NCBI GenBank assembly: GCA_023105745.1
Contig: JALGQZ010000016.1
Location: 30,001,154-30,065,153, forward strand
DNA: 64,000 nucleotides
DNA from: Austropuccinia psidii
Lineage: Eukaryota; Basidiomycota; Pucciniomycetes; Pucciniales; Sphaerophragmiaceae
Direction: 5' to 3'
Shown: positions 1 to 12,960 of the stretch, piece by piece
Numbering within the stretch: position 1 is the stretch's first letter
Layout of the letters: each line of letters begins with the position of its first letter
Position numbers and translations under genes: made by a program
The notes under the pieces: model-generated
Told to the model about the DNA's origin: nothing
Databases searched by the model: none
The model's input: only the letters and a program-made list of their open reading frames with translations

Positions 1-720
1 ATAAATGAGATCATCATGATTGTTACTATCCCTTAGCTCATTATTCTCTTGAATCTTATAAAAGTGAAAGCCAGGAATAAACACCTACAGCTGAAAAATT
101 GAGTACTTATACTTGAGTAAAGCATCAAATTAGAAAATTGAACACATACCTTATGAATTACTGGAATAAGATTCCTTGAAGAACCCACTTCGCTTCATTA
201 TACCACCTTATAAGCTCCTATTATCATTCATTTCTTGTCCATTTCTGAATAATTCATTTCATATATTGATCAGTTAATTGAGTATATTAGATTTTGGCAT
301 AGGATCTTTAAAAGGATTGATTTGATGAATGAATACTTGTAAGGATTTCTTCTGTGTATTTTCAATAGACACATTAGTTTCATTGAGGTTTTGCATTTGT
401 GGAAGTCTTAATCATATATAATAATCTTCTCTTTATAAATGGTAATAATTGTTAATCAAAGTGCTAATATGGTCTTTTTTTCTACAATGAATTTGGATTA
501 TTCAATCTCTCATAATTCAATTATTTCTTTATATAATATACAGGATTTCCAAAAAAAATTCAGTCCTAACCATGTCATAGGAGGTATTAAATGAATATTA
601 ATTAACATTCATATTCTTATTATAATCTTTTACTTCATTGTTGTTATTTACTAAAATTGGTTTAGTACCAACCATGAGATCATTAGTCCTAACTTGAAAA
701 TCAGAATCAGAATTATGATT
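1..720 (-). pseudogene. Tet-like 2OG-Fe(II) oxygenase relic (partial)
   Basis: Degenerate copy of the oxygenase gene found intact in outline at 29518-30717. Read on the minus strand it repeats the N-terminal MVRTKP-type motif twice (near 555-580 and 665-685), then a stretch resembling the segment before the intron of the better copy (about 145-330), then the block that follows the intron (about 60-90, sharing the string taggtgtttaytcc). No long frame is open. The homology seems to continue another 300 bases upstream of the coding part, into AT-rich DNA with aatcat repeats. The window edge cuts off the catalytic half, so only the less informative N-terminal part is present. The family assignment depends entirely on similarity to the second copy. 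Confidence 0.45.
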
Positions 721-2770
721 ATCAGAATTTTTTACTTTTAATCTTGACTTTCATGAATTAAATTTCATTTCTAACAAAAGAAAAATTCATAATTAAACTA
801 AAAACTCCCTTATAATACTCTCACCCTCACAAAAAATATCGAAAAATGAATATAAAAAACTAATTAATAATTAGAACTATTTATAATAGGATTTTTTTAA
901 AAACAGGAGAGGTTACAATTAATAATCATAATAGTTAATAACATGGAGGGTTTCAAGAATAATAATAAATATGATAATTGAAGAATCATCAGAATTATTC
1001 ACAACAAGAAGGGTTTTCCAAATAATAATAATAAGCTAATCATTATTAGAGCTCATAACAGGCAAATTTTTCAAAAATATTTGTCAAATTTATTAAAGAT
1101 AAATTTATAATGAACATTACATCGATTCAAAATGAAATTCTAGATTTACTTTGAATGGATTGAGAAATCCATTCAGCACTCTAAGTGGATTTTTGACTAA
1201 TAGGATTACTAAGATTATATGATTACTAGTAGCTACTTTTAATTTATATAATTAAATACCGAAAAATAAATTACTCAACTTTAAATCATATTTTTCTTGA
1301 AAAGAAAATATATCCCGTAAAAAACACAAATCTAATCTGATGATCTCTAATTGAAATAAAATTAGTAATTATTTTGATAAAAAATTCAAAAATTATTTAG
1401 AAAAATAATTTGTTGATTAAGATTTATTTTTCAGTTTTATTTTATGGAAAATCAAATTGAGATCTTGAATTTTGAATGGTTTTTGAATATGAATGAGAAA
1501 AAAAGACAGTTCAGGGAATTAGATTAATTATATTGTTGAAAAAAAAAATAAAAACAATTTATCATTTTGAAAAAAAAAACATGAAAACAAATTATATTTG
1601 AAAAAAGAAAATTGTGATATTTTAATGAAAGAAAAAAATTTATTAAAAAGGTAACAGATTAATGAAAAAACATAGATTAGTTTCTTATTTTTCAAAAAAA
1701 AAATAAAAAAAAAGGGTTTATCTCAAAGATTTATATAAGATTTTGATTAAGAAAAGAAACATTAGTAATAATTGTAAAAATAAAAAAAATTAAAATCATT
1801 CAAAAACAATTCAAAACCATTTTTTCAAAAAAAAAAAAAAATAAGAATAAAATTCTTCAAAAAGAAAAATTATTTATGGAATGAAATTAATTTTTAAAAT
1901 CTTAATAATTTATTTTTGAGAGCTAGTATAATAATGAATTCAACTCAATTATTTATTGATAATAAATTTTGGAAACATAAACACATTTGTTTGTGACTAG
2001 GTATCATTTTTAACAAAAACGCTAATCTCAGACAATGACTTAATCAAATAAATGGATTATTTGATTTTCATATTACTCAGACATTATTTATAGGAGTTTT
2101 TATCTCAAAAATATTTGAAATTATGAATAATTTATTCATTCATCAAGGGAATATTATTTCCTAACTCCTAAAATTTTGTGGTTCAATTTAAATCAAATAT
2201 ATTTGAAATCCATTGCAAATTCATTTTCTTAAAAACTCTAATTCCATTTTTTACCATTTTTATTATTTCTTTTTTTAATCAATTATTAATCATCCTCTGA
2301 TTATGATTATTGCTTTAATAATATTACATTTTATCTTTTTTGGTTTTTGTAATTTTACCGATTTGTAGCTCTTAATTTAGTTATAAATTTATTTTACTTC
2401 TATTCAAAAAGGCTTTCTCTTGATTCAAATCCAAAAAAAGGAGATTAATTTGATATTATAACAAATTTTCTCGTCAAAACAATATAGTAAATATCTTAAT
2501 TATTTGCCCTTTTTTATTGTATTATAGTAAATTTTAATATTTTAATTCAAAATAAATATTTGTTTTTATACTTTAAATTGGGTATTAAATTAAATTAGGT
2601 TTGAAAAAAGATCTCAATTATCCTTTATAAATTAATTATTATCTAATTTGATTAATTAAATATTGTTGTAAAATAAAGAAATCAATTTTAATCTTATCTT
2701 CAGATAGAATAAATACTTATTATTCTTTTTTGAATTTGTAAATGAATCTTTTTTATGAATAAAAGTAAAA
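721..2770. other. AT-rich gene-free stretch
   Basis: Very AT-rich sequence with many A and T runs and no frame longer than background. The first 300 bases may be the upstream flank of the oxygenase relic, since the flank of the copy at 30.7-31.1 kb has similar aatcat-type composition. I see no gene, RNA or transposon end in the rest. Confidence 0.6.
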
Positions 2771-3240
2771 AATAAGAAAAAATAATAAATAATGATAAAT
2801 AATGATGGTTAATAATAACTAATAATGAATAATAATCAATAATAATAAATAATGATAAATAATAATAAATAATATATAATAAATAACAATAAATAATGAT
2901 AAATAATAATTATAAATAATAATGATAAATACTCATAATAAATAATAATAATAAATAATAATAAGTAATAAGAAATAATAATAAATAATAATAAATAATG
3001 ATGAATGATAATATATAATAATAAATAATAAGAAATAATAAGAAAAGATAATAAATAATAAATAATAATAATAAGTAATAATAATAAATAATAATAAATA
3101 ATAATAAATAATAACAAATATTAAAAAATATTAATAAATAATAATAAATAATAATAATAAGTAATAATAATAAATAATAATAATAAATAATAATAATAAA
3201 TAATCATGAATAATAATGAAGAATAATAATAAATAGTAAT
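2771..3240. repeat. AAT trinucleotide-rich low-complexity array
   Basis: About 470 bases built almost only from AAT/AATA/TGA-type units (aataataat with occasional gat, aag and aac variants). The 93-residue open frame on the minus strand here (2836-3117) is just the translation of this repeat (Leu/Ile/Tyr) and is not a gene. Confidence 0.9.
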
Positions 3241-3449
3241 TGATTTTTATGCTAAAGAAATTCTGATGTTTTGTTAAATAAATTGATTTCTTTTTTTAAT
3301 ATATTAATCAAGTTACTAGATGAAGTCCAATTTTTTTGATAAATTCATTTTTTCATATCCCCTTATTTTGTTTCTGGACCAAAAAACTATTCAAAAATAA
3401 ACAAAAATAAAATAAAATAAAGTTTCAAAATGATTTTTTTTCCTTGGAA

Positions 3450-3541
3450 AAAAATAAATAAATAAATTAATAAATAAATAAATAGATAAATAAATAAATA
3501 AATAAATAAATAAACAAACAAATACATAAATAAATAAATGA
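3450..3541. repeat. AAAT tetranucleotide microsatellite
   Basis: Roughly 90 bases of AAAT units (aaataaataaat), interrupted by single variants (gata, aaac, taca). Confidence 0.9.
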
Positions 3542-6500
3542 AATAAAATTTTCTCCTTGATTGGGCTATTATGTAATCTTCAATAAAAAGATGGGTTTTT
3601 TTCGGCCTAGAAATGTATTGAAAACCTTTTAAATTCCCCTCGTTCTTATTTTTTCATTTCTTTTTTTTGTTAATTATTAATTTCCACTTTTTTTTTGTTG
3701 AGATACTTCTTATAATGAAATTAACTTTTTGAGAAAAAAATTATTTTACTATTTTTTATTTAATTTTTCTTTTTTCAATAGAAAAAAAATTCTTGGTTAA
3801 TTTTAATGCCTAAAATCAGATTGAGAAAAATATAAAATATATGAAAATTGGGCCATCTTGACCTTGAAATAATTATAAATATTAAAATATCCTTTAGAAA
3901 ATTTATTTCTTTCAATTTTTTTTCTTAAATTAATTCCAGGAACATTTTTAATTCAATTCATGAAAGGGACTTTGAATTGAATTTAGTTAACCCTTTGTAT
4001 TTGTCTTTAAATTCCAATTATTTATTCAATTTATTAGATAAATAATTAATTATTGCTATTATTATTAACATATATGTTTTTTTAGTTTAATTTAATTTAT
4101 TAAATAAAATTCCAAAATCCTTAAAAAAGAAATATTTGATCTTATGGTTGAAATTAGTTAAAGTTAAGCTCTTTTTGTTTTCTAAATAAACAGAAAAAAC
4201 TATTCTTATTAATTATATTTTTTTCGCAAATTTAATTTTGTATTAATTATTAACTTTAACTTAGTTGTAATGTTTTAATTAAGTTATTTTTTTTCTTAAA
4301 ATAAAAAAAGAAAAAAGAAAATAAATAAATTATTATTTAATAATTTTTATTTTTTTCAAATGATTTTCTTTGTTTCTTCTTTTTTTCTATTTCAATAAAA
4401 GAATTTTTTTTGAAAAAAAAACAGAAAATCAAAATCAAAACAAAAAAATAATACTTCAATTTAAATAAGAATAATCTAATTTTGATTAATATTTATAAAT
4501 GTCAGTTTTTAATCACTTAATTTATGAATTTTTTATATATAGATGAAATATATATATATTGAATAAAATAAAATAAAATAATTTTCTTAATATTTTCATG
4601 TTTTTGATATTTTCTTTTTTTTAAAAAAAAATCAGTGTATTAGCAATTTTAGAGGGGTAAATGGGGTAAGGTGGATAAGGAGGTTAAATAATAACTCTCA
4701 ATCATTTTATTTATAAGCACTAATTTTATTTAAATTTTTTTTAATGTCTAAACTTAATTTATTTTTCTTAATATATATATATATATATTGTCTAATCTCT
4801 TTTAATTTTGAGGGTTAATTTCAATTCAAATTCAATTAAATAGATATTATTATTTTATTTAAAAAACAAATTAATTAATTCAATTAATCAAAGATCAATA
4901 AACTTCATTTTTTGAAGAAGAAAAAATCAAATTAAATTAATTATCTTATAGCAAAGATTTGTCTTTTTTTTTATTCTAATTTTTTGATTGAAAATGGATT
5001 AAGATTTAACTATAAAGCTTTTAATTATTATTATTCAAAAAAATGAGTAATTAAAAAAAATAGATATAAGGAGAAATATCCAATTTGTTGTTTATTTTTT
5101 TGTTCTTTAAATCTATTTTACGTATATTTATTTTTACTTTATTGTTTGTTTTCCAAAAAATAAAAAATACAAAATAAATTTAAATTCAAATTTATTCATT
5201 TAATGATTTTTGTTAATTTTTGAAACAAAAGAAACTAAATAGTTTGAATTAATAATTATTTATTAATATTGATTAATTTGTTTTAATTGAATTTTAATTT
5301 TTTAGAATATAAATAAGTATCCCCACTTAAAATTTAAAACTGAAGTTTGTAATTTAATGATGATATGAGTTATTAGTAGTAAGAAATATCTTGTGGTGTA
5401 GTGTTTTTTACTTGATATGTTAAGATAAATTAGGAAGATGAAGATTTTAATTTAGCTTTATTACAAGTCTTAGATAAGTTCATATGCTTTTATTAGAGTA
5501 CAGTATAATTTGAATGGAAATATTTTGAAGTAATTCAAAAATTTCTTGAACGATAATTGCCAATCGATGGATTTAGAGTAGAGTAGAGTGCAATTGACAA
5601 GTAAAAAGATTCATAATAATACTACACGTCACCATATGACCAATAAACTAAATCTGACCAATCAAGAACAAATAATTTTAATCATAATTTTAAATTGAAT
5701 TAATAAAATTAAATTCTTTCTTCATCTTCATCTTTTATGTTTTTTTCCTCTTTTATATTTTATATTTTACTTAAGCTTAGAGTCTATTAAAAATGTTAAT
5801 TTACATTAATGATCTTGTTTCTAAAAATTGCGTAGCACATGCCACTTACTACACTACAGTTTCAAGGCAATGTAAAATCTAATTTACATTTAAAATAATT
5901 TCCAATATTGATGAGTAAAATTTTAAAATTTTAACGTAATTTCTTAAATCTAATTGGTCTGGTTACACTGTTATAGTCTCAATTACACCATTACAATACC
6001 TAAAATAAAATCTTATAAAATAATAAAGTACTGTACAGTACTGTAAATCATAAGAATTTTAAACATTCAAAAATTAAAAAATTATTCACACTGTACTCTA
6101 GATCAATTTGAAAATTAAATTAGAATATTACATAATTGTTAAAATTTTCAATTTTATCTATGTTTTTTTTATAAATAAATAAATAAATAATATTAATATA
6201 TTTCAAACTAGTATTATGACATAAATTTTGGAAATTAAATATTAATTAAAGAATTCAAATCATTCCGTTTTCATTTCTGTTTTGAATAATAGTAATATTA
6301 ACATTGAAATAAATAATCAATATTTTCAATTTAAAATATATAAGAAAATGAAATTATATATATATTAAATTCTTAGTTTCTGTATTTTGTGTATTCCTTC
6401 TTTTCATTTTCTTGATTCAATTATGTTTTTTTGCTTTTTTTGATACAATAATAATAATAATAATAACAATAATAATAATAATAATAATGTATTAATATTA

Positions 6501-6874
6501 ATATATATCTCTTATATATTCAAAGAAATTGAATTATTGCATACATAATCTTATATATGTGTATAAATAGATAAATAAATTTTGAGATTTCATTTTATTT
6601 ATTCATCTTATCTTGAAACAAAAACATATAATATAAGAATATTTTAAGCTTTATGTAATAATAATAATAATAATAATAATCAATTTTTATAAATTAAGAT
6701 CATATTCAAAAAATTATTTCAAATAAAAATTAATTAATTAATTCTAAATCTTTCAAATATTATCATTTTATAAAAGAAAAAAAACAAAATAAGAAAAAAT
6801 TAAATCTCATTAAATGACTTTTCAAATTAATTAAAAAAGTGATAGAAAAAACATTTTTTTGGATTTAATTAAAG
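3542..6874. other. AT-rich gene-free stretch with microsatellites
   Basis: No gene recognised on either strand. It contains an AT dinucleotide run (4771-4788), two AAT runs (6447-6489 and 6657-6680) and a perfect 16-base palindrome agtactgtacagtact (6027-6042). The part from 5330 to 6110 is slightly less AT-biased and repeats gtactgta-type strings. It could be an old MITE, but I could not match its ends. Confidence 0.6.
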
Positions 6875-6925
6875 AGTATTGGTAAACCCACATAAGAATT
6901 CTTGTAAAAACACATAAGGGGTTCC
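6875..6925 (+). repeat. MULE left terminal inverted repeat
   Basis: Contains ggtaaacccacataag and then gtaaaaacacataagg. The right end of this element and the left end of the second copy at 60825 carry the same modules in the expected orientation. Confidence 0.6.
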
Positions 6926-7429
6926 CTGGGCCAATTTTCAATTAAAAATGAAACACAAAAAAACCTGTGTTGGGCCAATGCCTCAAAAAACCTTCCAAAA
7001 TGAGGTTTTTTTCCCACAAAACCGCTCTAACCCAATTGTTTCAGTTTTTTTTGCACATCCCCCCCAAAAAAGAATACCAAACACCCAAATACTCCAAATT
7101 ATCTCCCCCAAACATTTTTTTTTGAAAAACAGAATTACCAAAGCAATTTTTCAAATATTTTCACACTATTTTTTCTTTTTTACCCCCAAAGACTGCATTT
7201 TCCTCCACAACAACCTGCTTCCAAGCCTCTAAAATTCCAATTTTTTACCTTCCCTCATCCATTGATCCCTCATTGAAACCACCTTTTTTCACTCTTAACC
7301 ATTCTTTTGATTTTTCACACCTTTTATCACTTCTTTTTCACATTTCAAAAGGCTCTTTCCTCATTCAAAATTCCCAAATTCCCCTTTTTTTAATTTATAC
7401 ATCTTTTTCACTCAAAAATGCTGCAACCC

Positions 7430-8990
7430 CCCCCACTGGAGGTTAATTCCAGACCCTTGAGCTTCTTTGGAAGCATGTGCATAATGTTTCCAGGGCTCAG
7501 GGGTATTCTGTGTCCACCTTGAGGTCTAATAGGACCCACAACCAAATTGAAATAGGTTGTAACAGGTCTGGGACCCCAAATCACACCAAAAACTCCTCCA
7601 AAACAGTCACTTCAAGAAATCTTAACTTTCCATTTTGACTTTATGCCAGAAAATATGCAAAGAATACCACTTGGAATCTTAAATTCCAAAATCCTGAACA
7701 TAGCCATGATGCCACTGAAAATATCATAGCACATCCTTCTTTCAGGAAATTTGATGAGCAAGAAATATCCCAAATTTCCCAAATGTCTGAATCACCACTT
7801 CTGCCAAGGCAAATTCAGGCCCAATTATGCAGCCAGAGGGGGTCTGACAGGCCTGTGATCCTTCAAGACATTTACAGCAAAGTAAAGAAAATCAAGAAAG
7901 ACAAACTGAAAGGCAGAAGTCCCATTGATGCTCTTATTGAAACCTCAAGGAAGAAAAACTTGTGTGGTCCTCTGTAAGGGATGCTGAGGGACACATTACC
8001 TCCTTGTCTTTCAATAACCCCCTTGCCATGAAACTCCTTCATGGCTTTCCTTGTGTGATTCTTATGGATTGTACTTATAAAATCAATAAGTACAAAATGA
8101 CACTTTTTCATATTGTTGGCTTCAGATAAACCAATAAGACCTTTTCTGGGGCTTTTTTGATTAATAATGAAACTTAACCCTCACATACTTTGGCATTAAA
8201 TCAATACATAGAAAAAGTCCTCAACAACACCAATATTGTTCCCCTTCCAGTGATTTTTATTGACAGGGATTTGGCCTTGAAAAATTCTCTTAAGAAGCTC
8301 CCCCAAGACCCAAAAGTCATGTTATGCATTTGGCACATCAAGAAATATGTATCTTCCCATTTCATGAAGAAAATTGGTCATGGCACGTATTTTCAAAATT
8401 TTATGGGCCTTTGGAATCAAGTAATATACTTTTCACTTTCAATTTCATTGTTATTATTTTTTTATTAATAAATTTGGGATTCATTTCTCAGGTTATGTAT
8501 TTCTCCACTTGAAATTCTTTCAAAGACAACTAGAAGAAGCTTTAAAAGCAAGTAAAAAATTCTGAAGTCTTGCAATATTTGGAAAATACCTTGATTCCTC
8601 AAAAGGAGTATTATGTGCCACCATTGCCACCTGGGTGTGGGCTCCACCTCAAGAGTTGAAGGTGCCCATGCCATGGTTAAACTTTGGCTTTGAAGGTTCA
8701 CTGGTACTCTCCTGGAGGTAGTGAGGGCTCTCCACATGGCTTTCAGAAAACGATTTATTGAAATAATCAACAGAATATCCAAAGAAATGATTGTCCATGT
8801 CAAGATTTTCCTCCACACATCTGTTCTCTGAATGGAAAGGTGTCTCATTATGCCCTTCAGATGGCCTTTTAAAATTTCAAAACCAAATTTCCCCCTAATG
8901 AAAAATGTACCAACAAATACAACAATTATCAAGGGATCCCTTGCATGCACAAGACCCAACAGGCATTTTCCAAGCGCCAAAGGCTTCATA
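7430..8990 (+). pseudogene. MULE/FAR1-type transposase (broken)
   Basis: Read through several frames the translation gives, in order: a FAR1-like DNA-binding part (7440-7700, motif SNRTHNQIEIGCNRSG); a conserved middle block (about 7740-7960, SRKKNL near its end); the first DDE aspartate in a LMDCTYKINKYKM context (about 8059-8100); the second aspartate in FIDRDLALKN (about 8255-8290); then a helical block ending in GVGSTSRVEGAHAM (about 8630-8680) as in MULE C-terminal regions. An intron-like segment lies at about 8420-8491 (gtaata to ctcag). In-frame stops and frameshifts (for example near 8130, 8600 and 8690) show it is dead. Cut-and-paste transposition would be the family role. The minus-strand 174-residue frame here is a shadow. 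Confidence 0.75.
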
Positions 8991-9149
8991 TATTAGACTT
9001 CTATACTTGATGGAATTTGAATTTAACTGTGAGAATTCTTTGATCTTTTTTTTCTTATTCTTCTCACACTGGTTATCAAGGTGATGATCAAATTGTTGAG
9101 AAAGAAAGAAAGAATGAAGCAAAAAGAATAATTTGAGATATTGGGTAAG

Positions 9150-10420
9150 ACCTTTTTCAAAGACCAATGGCAGAAATCATCCCAATTCCTCAGCATTTTC
9201 AAGATTTTTTTACTGTAAAAGTCCTATTTGAAAAAAATTCCCAAGATTCAAGAGGAGGATAAATATTAAGAACATCCACTATAATGCAAGAATATCCATG
9301 GAATACCTCAAGGAGCCAAGAATAAAAATAAAAATAAAGATAAAAATAAAAAAAAAGAGAACCCTCAAGATTTGAAAGAATTGAAATTCAATCCAAGAGA
9401 AGAGGAAGATCCCCATCAAAAGTTACCAGCACAACAACATCAAGATGACAGTCAATTGCACCCTCTCCAACTATGGAAGTGAATTCATCTGAAGATTCTG
9501 AGGACTCATTATCAAAATAAACAAGTTCATCAGATTCACTACCCTCAGAAACTGAATTTAATTAATATGGCAAATAAGGAGTCACCCTTACAAGGTCCAG
9601 AAGATTGGAAATGGGTAGAAAAACCTCACAAATAAAGTCCCACAAGCCTTCCACAAGCCTGAAGATATATTATGAAATTGACTTGACCTGTGAGCATTTC
9701 CAAAGCAATTATCACAAAATTGATGGATTCTCCAAGCTATTTGTGAGTTTCTGATTCATTTTAATTTATACTTATTTTGTTAATTTTAATATTTGTTGTT
9801 TTTACCTATTTTTGTCAGGCACCTAGCTCAGAAGACTTGTCAAAGTTTATATTGAAATACACCTTTAAGTCCATCAACTTCAATGGTGATGGAAACTGTG
9901 GCTACAGAAAAGTATCCCACTACATTCAGAAGATTCAAGATCAATGGGCTGATGTCAGAGGTGACTTGGCTGAAGAAATTCAAGAAAATGAAGACCTTTA
10001 TGAAGCCATGAACACTTTGATTCCCTCAGTATCATCTTATTTTGACAGAATTGAGTGGTATGAAGATGTGGGCCAGGCTCCAAAGAGCAAGTGTATTTCT
10101 ATGCCTGATATGGGGGATTCAATTACAAATAATTATCAAAGACCTGTTTTATTTTATTCCAGTCCAATTTTTCTCTTTCTTCCCCTTATTTCTGTCCTCC
10201 AAATAATAATCCACCCATTTTCATCTGTTTCTTGCATAGCTGTTCCTGTTTTGTTCCATTGGATATCATTATTTCTAAAGCTTAACCAGCTCCCCCCATT
10301 ACTGTTAACTGGGAATTTCTTGCCCAAACACACTCCCTGGGGTGGGAAGATAAATTTAAGAAGCACAGGATTTTATATTTGTCCAATCTTCCTACCTCCC
10401 CCCCTCAGAAAAATCTAACT
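9150..10420 (+). pseudogene. MULE hinge with AT-hook and OTU cysteine protease domain
   Basis: The segment 9200-9560 encodes a lysine-rich, acidic-serine hinge with the AT-hook-like string SKRRGR. An intron (about 9746-9818, gtgagt to tttgtcag) separates it from the OTU domain. The domain starts with the OTU signature DGNCGYR (about 9891-9911), which includes the catalytic cysteine, followed by a WADVRGDL block and a long helical stretch, with GFYICPIF near the end (about 10365-10390). The frame is open from 9777 to 10418. OTU proteins are deubiquitinating-type cysteine proteases; their role inside MULEs is not settled. The upstream part has stops, so the whole gene is not functional even though this exon is open. 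Confidence 0.7.
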
Positions 10421-10939
10421 ATTTTGGAGGTTGATTCAGATTTATTAATTTTTTATATACAATTTATGCCAGTTATCCCCCCCTCAGTCCTATTTATTTC
10501 TTAAATCTCACCTCAGTCTCATTTTTTGTCAAACATGTGACACTTTTGTACTTAAAAATAGTCATATTACAAAAATGAAAAAAAAACGTTTTTGCACCTT
10601 AACTTGTCCCACCAAAAGAATTCCCCAAAATTATGGGCTTCTAGTTTTTTAATTGTCAATATTGAACCCTACATTTCAAAAAAATGGAGAAAATTCATAA
10701 GTTGGAATATTTTGAATTCATTTTTCAAAAAAATATGCCATTTTGTCAAATTGGCTGAATTTGAAAAATTTGGCAAAAAAAATTGAAAAAATTTGAGGAT
10801 ATTGTCATCCCATGTTGGGAAAAATATGGCAAAAAAAATTGAAAAAATTTGGGGATATTTAAATCACATGTTGGAAATAATATGGCAAAAAAAGATTAAA
10901 AAAACCTCAAAACTGAGCCTGAGGAATTTTTTTAAAAAA

Positions 10940-11011
10940 CTGGGTCACTTACATGTTTTGGCCATAAATTGGTAAAAGCACATAAGGGCTTACATGTTTT
11001 TACACACACCC
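10940..11011 (-). repeat. MULE right terminal inverted repeat
   Basis: On the minus strand reads gtgtaaaaacatgtaagccc, then a ttttaccaatttatggcc block, then acatgtaagtgacc. The same series is seen on the plus strand at 60825-60930, the left end of the second copy. Confidence 0.65.
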
Positions 11012-12960
11012 TAATTAAATTTAACTTGAAAAAGGAAGATGGTAATAAATTAAGAATTGAAATTAAAATTATATATTATTATTATCATCTAGAATAAAAT
11101 TTATTCAATTATCATTGTTATGTTTTAGCTTAATGCAATTTTTTCAAAAAGAAAGAAATTCATTTATCTTGAAATTTCTTATTAATCAATTTAAGGAAAA
11201 AATAAAAAAAAATAAAAGTAAAAAAGATAAGAAATGTACTTGGTTATATTATATATATATGTGCTTATATTGTGATTATTCATGTTTTTCAATTTGATTA
11301 GAGCAAAACTAATCAATAATTTTTCTTTCATAGTGTAAATTGAATTAGATTAAATTTCTATCCAACCTCAAAGTTTCAAATTTTTAATTAATAATTAAAT
11401 AAATCCTAATATTTCAATTTTTTAAAATAATTAGAACTTTTAAAAACTTCTTTATTATTTATAAAAACTTATAAGAAAATTTTAAACCCATTAAAAAAGA
11501 TTCACCCTTAATGAAATTATAAAAATAATCTGTCAAATCAATTTCATGGCCATACTGGCCATTCCATTAGCCCTGGCCAAATTGTCAATATTGAAAATCC
11601 ATGGCAAAAATAGTGATTTAGCCATTTGATGCCAGCCTGGCCTCTTAAATAAATTCAGGGACACATTGTAAAATTTCATATCTTTTTCACTTTTGGGAAT
11701 TTAATATTAAATAAGGAGAATCTGGTCTAAAAGGCTAAGTTTATAAATTTGAGCCTTCATTGAATTTTTGTGAAAAGCTGAAAAAATTCCTTTTTAATCC
11801 CTTCAAATCTTGTTCTTTCCAATAATCCCAAGGCTGAAAATAAATAATCAGAAATTTCATTAAGCCCATCAATGAACAATTTCACTCATTTAACAATTCA
11901 ATTATTCAAAATAAATTATGCCACCTTTTCCATTCAATATCCAGAATTTTCAAAAATGGTATCATGCAAAATTATTCATATTTTTTCGCAAGTAATCTGA
12001 GTTTGATGTTCTGAAGGGTCCATCCTTCCATCTAAAATATCATTATATCCCTCAAGTCAATTATAAAATGAAGAATTTATGTGGCAATTTATTTCCAATT
12101 GAAAGGCATAATATTCAAAGAGGTATGCTCAGGGTTCAACAATTAGTGTTCCATCAAGGATTGGTTCTTTCTAACAATACAGTGTTTCTCCAAGGAAATA
12201 CTGCTAAGGGAACTTCAAAAGGATATTCAAGAGGTACTTCAGAGCCATTTTCCAAGTTTCAAAGCTCCATCAATTCACTTTGAAAGCCATAATAATCCAA
12301 TACAGGCTTCTTCCATGGAAGCCTGTATTTAATACACAGAACCTGATAATATTATTAAACTTGGTTTATTTTCTAATTTGGGGAAGTAAATTTCTCAAAG
12401 AATTTGGTAAAACTTCAGAAATCTAATACAGATCAATCTGAAGTATGAACTTATCAAACTCTAAAATTTTCACATATACCAGCCTCCCTTCTAACTCTCA
12501 TAGGGGGTTTTTCCTAAAGTTAATTTATCTAATAAGATTTATTCTTATCCTTATTTTATTTCAGCTTTATAATAAATACTAATATCATTAATTGTATAAT
12601 TTTTACTCTTTCTTTAGATTTTCAATAAATATTCATGAAAATATACTTTACTAAATTCGTTTTTATATTATCATCTTATTTTAATTTTTCTTTATAATTA
12701 GCATAAATTATTATTTTATCATTTTTGATGATTTTTTTAAATTTTTAATTTTATAATTTAATATTAATTTTTGAAAAAATCTTTTTTTTCAAAATAATCT
12801 TAAAAGAAAATATATACATATATATATATTTGATGAAAAAAATCCTGAAAACTTTTTTTATTTTTTTAAAAATATAAAAATACATAAATATGATTTCTTT
12901 TGTTTTTTCTAACTTTCTTAATCCTAAAAAAAATTAAAATTAAAATAGATTAATATAATT
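11012..12960. repeat. Old LTR debris related to chromovirus E; otherwise gene-free
   Basis: No gene. The part from about 11990 to 12600 resembles the middle of element E's LTR: it shares an aatacagg/cctgtatt inverted motif, then cacatataccagc, a gggggttttt block and agttaattt in the same order as 49960-50120. The ggcca-rich part at 11540-11660 resembles E's 3' non-coding region. A perfect 12-bp stem (12299-12310 with 12318-12329) lies inside. The ends of the relic cannot be set. Confidence 0.4.

Larger units (their letters stand above)
6875..11011 (+). mobile_element. MULE (Mutator-like) DNA transposon with OTU domain, decayed
   Basis: About 4.1 kb element carrying a FAR1/MULE transposase relic followed by an AT-hook hinge and an OTU cysteine-protease domain. 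Its ends share inverted sequence (ggtaaa-n-cacataag with gtaaaaaca at the left; the complement of gtaaaaacatgtaagcccttatgtg at the right). A second, minus-strand copy at 60825-63501 has the same order of domains and the same terminal motifs, which confirms the unit. A 9-base flank taattaaag/taattaaat (866-874 of the sixth kilobase; 11012-11020) could be the target duplication with one mismatch, but it is AT-rich and may be chance. MULEs with OTU domains are known from plants and fungi. Confidence 0.75.

Noticed and set aside
2836..3117. 93-residue minus-strand open frame
   Set aside because: Translation of the AAT repeat; only Leu, Ile, Tyr and a few others.
5330..6110. Possible MITE or gene in a slightly less AT-rich block
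   Set aside because: No matching ends, no open frame and no similarity to other parts of the window.
6948..7232. 94-residue plus-strand frame in the MULE left part
   Set aside because: Low-complexity Phe/Lys/Pro sequence in the sub-terminal region; no counterpart visible elsewhere.
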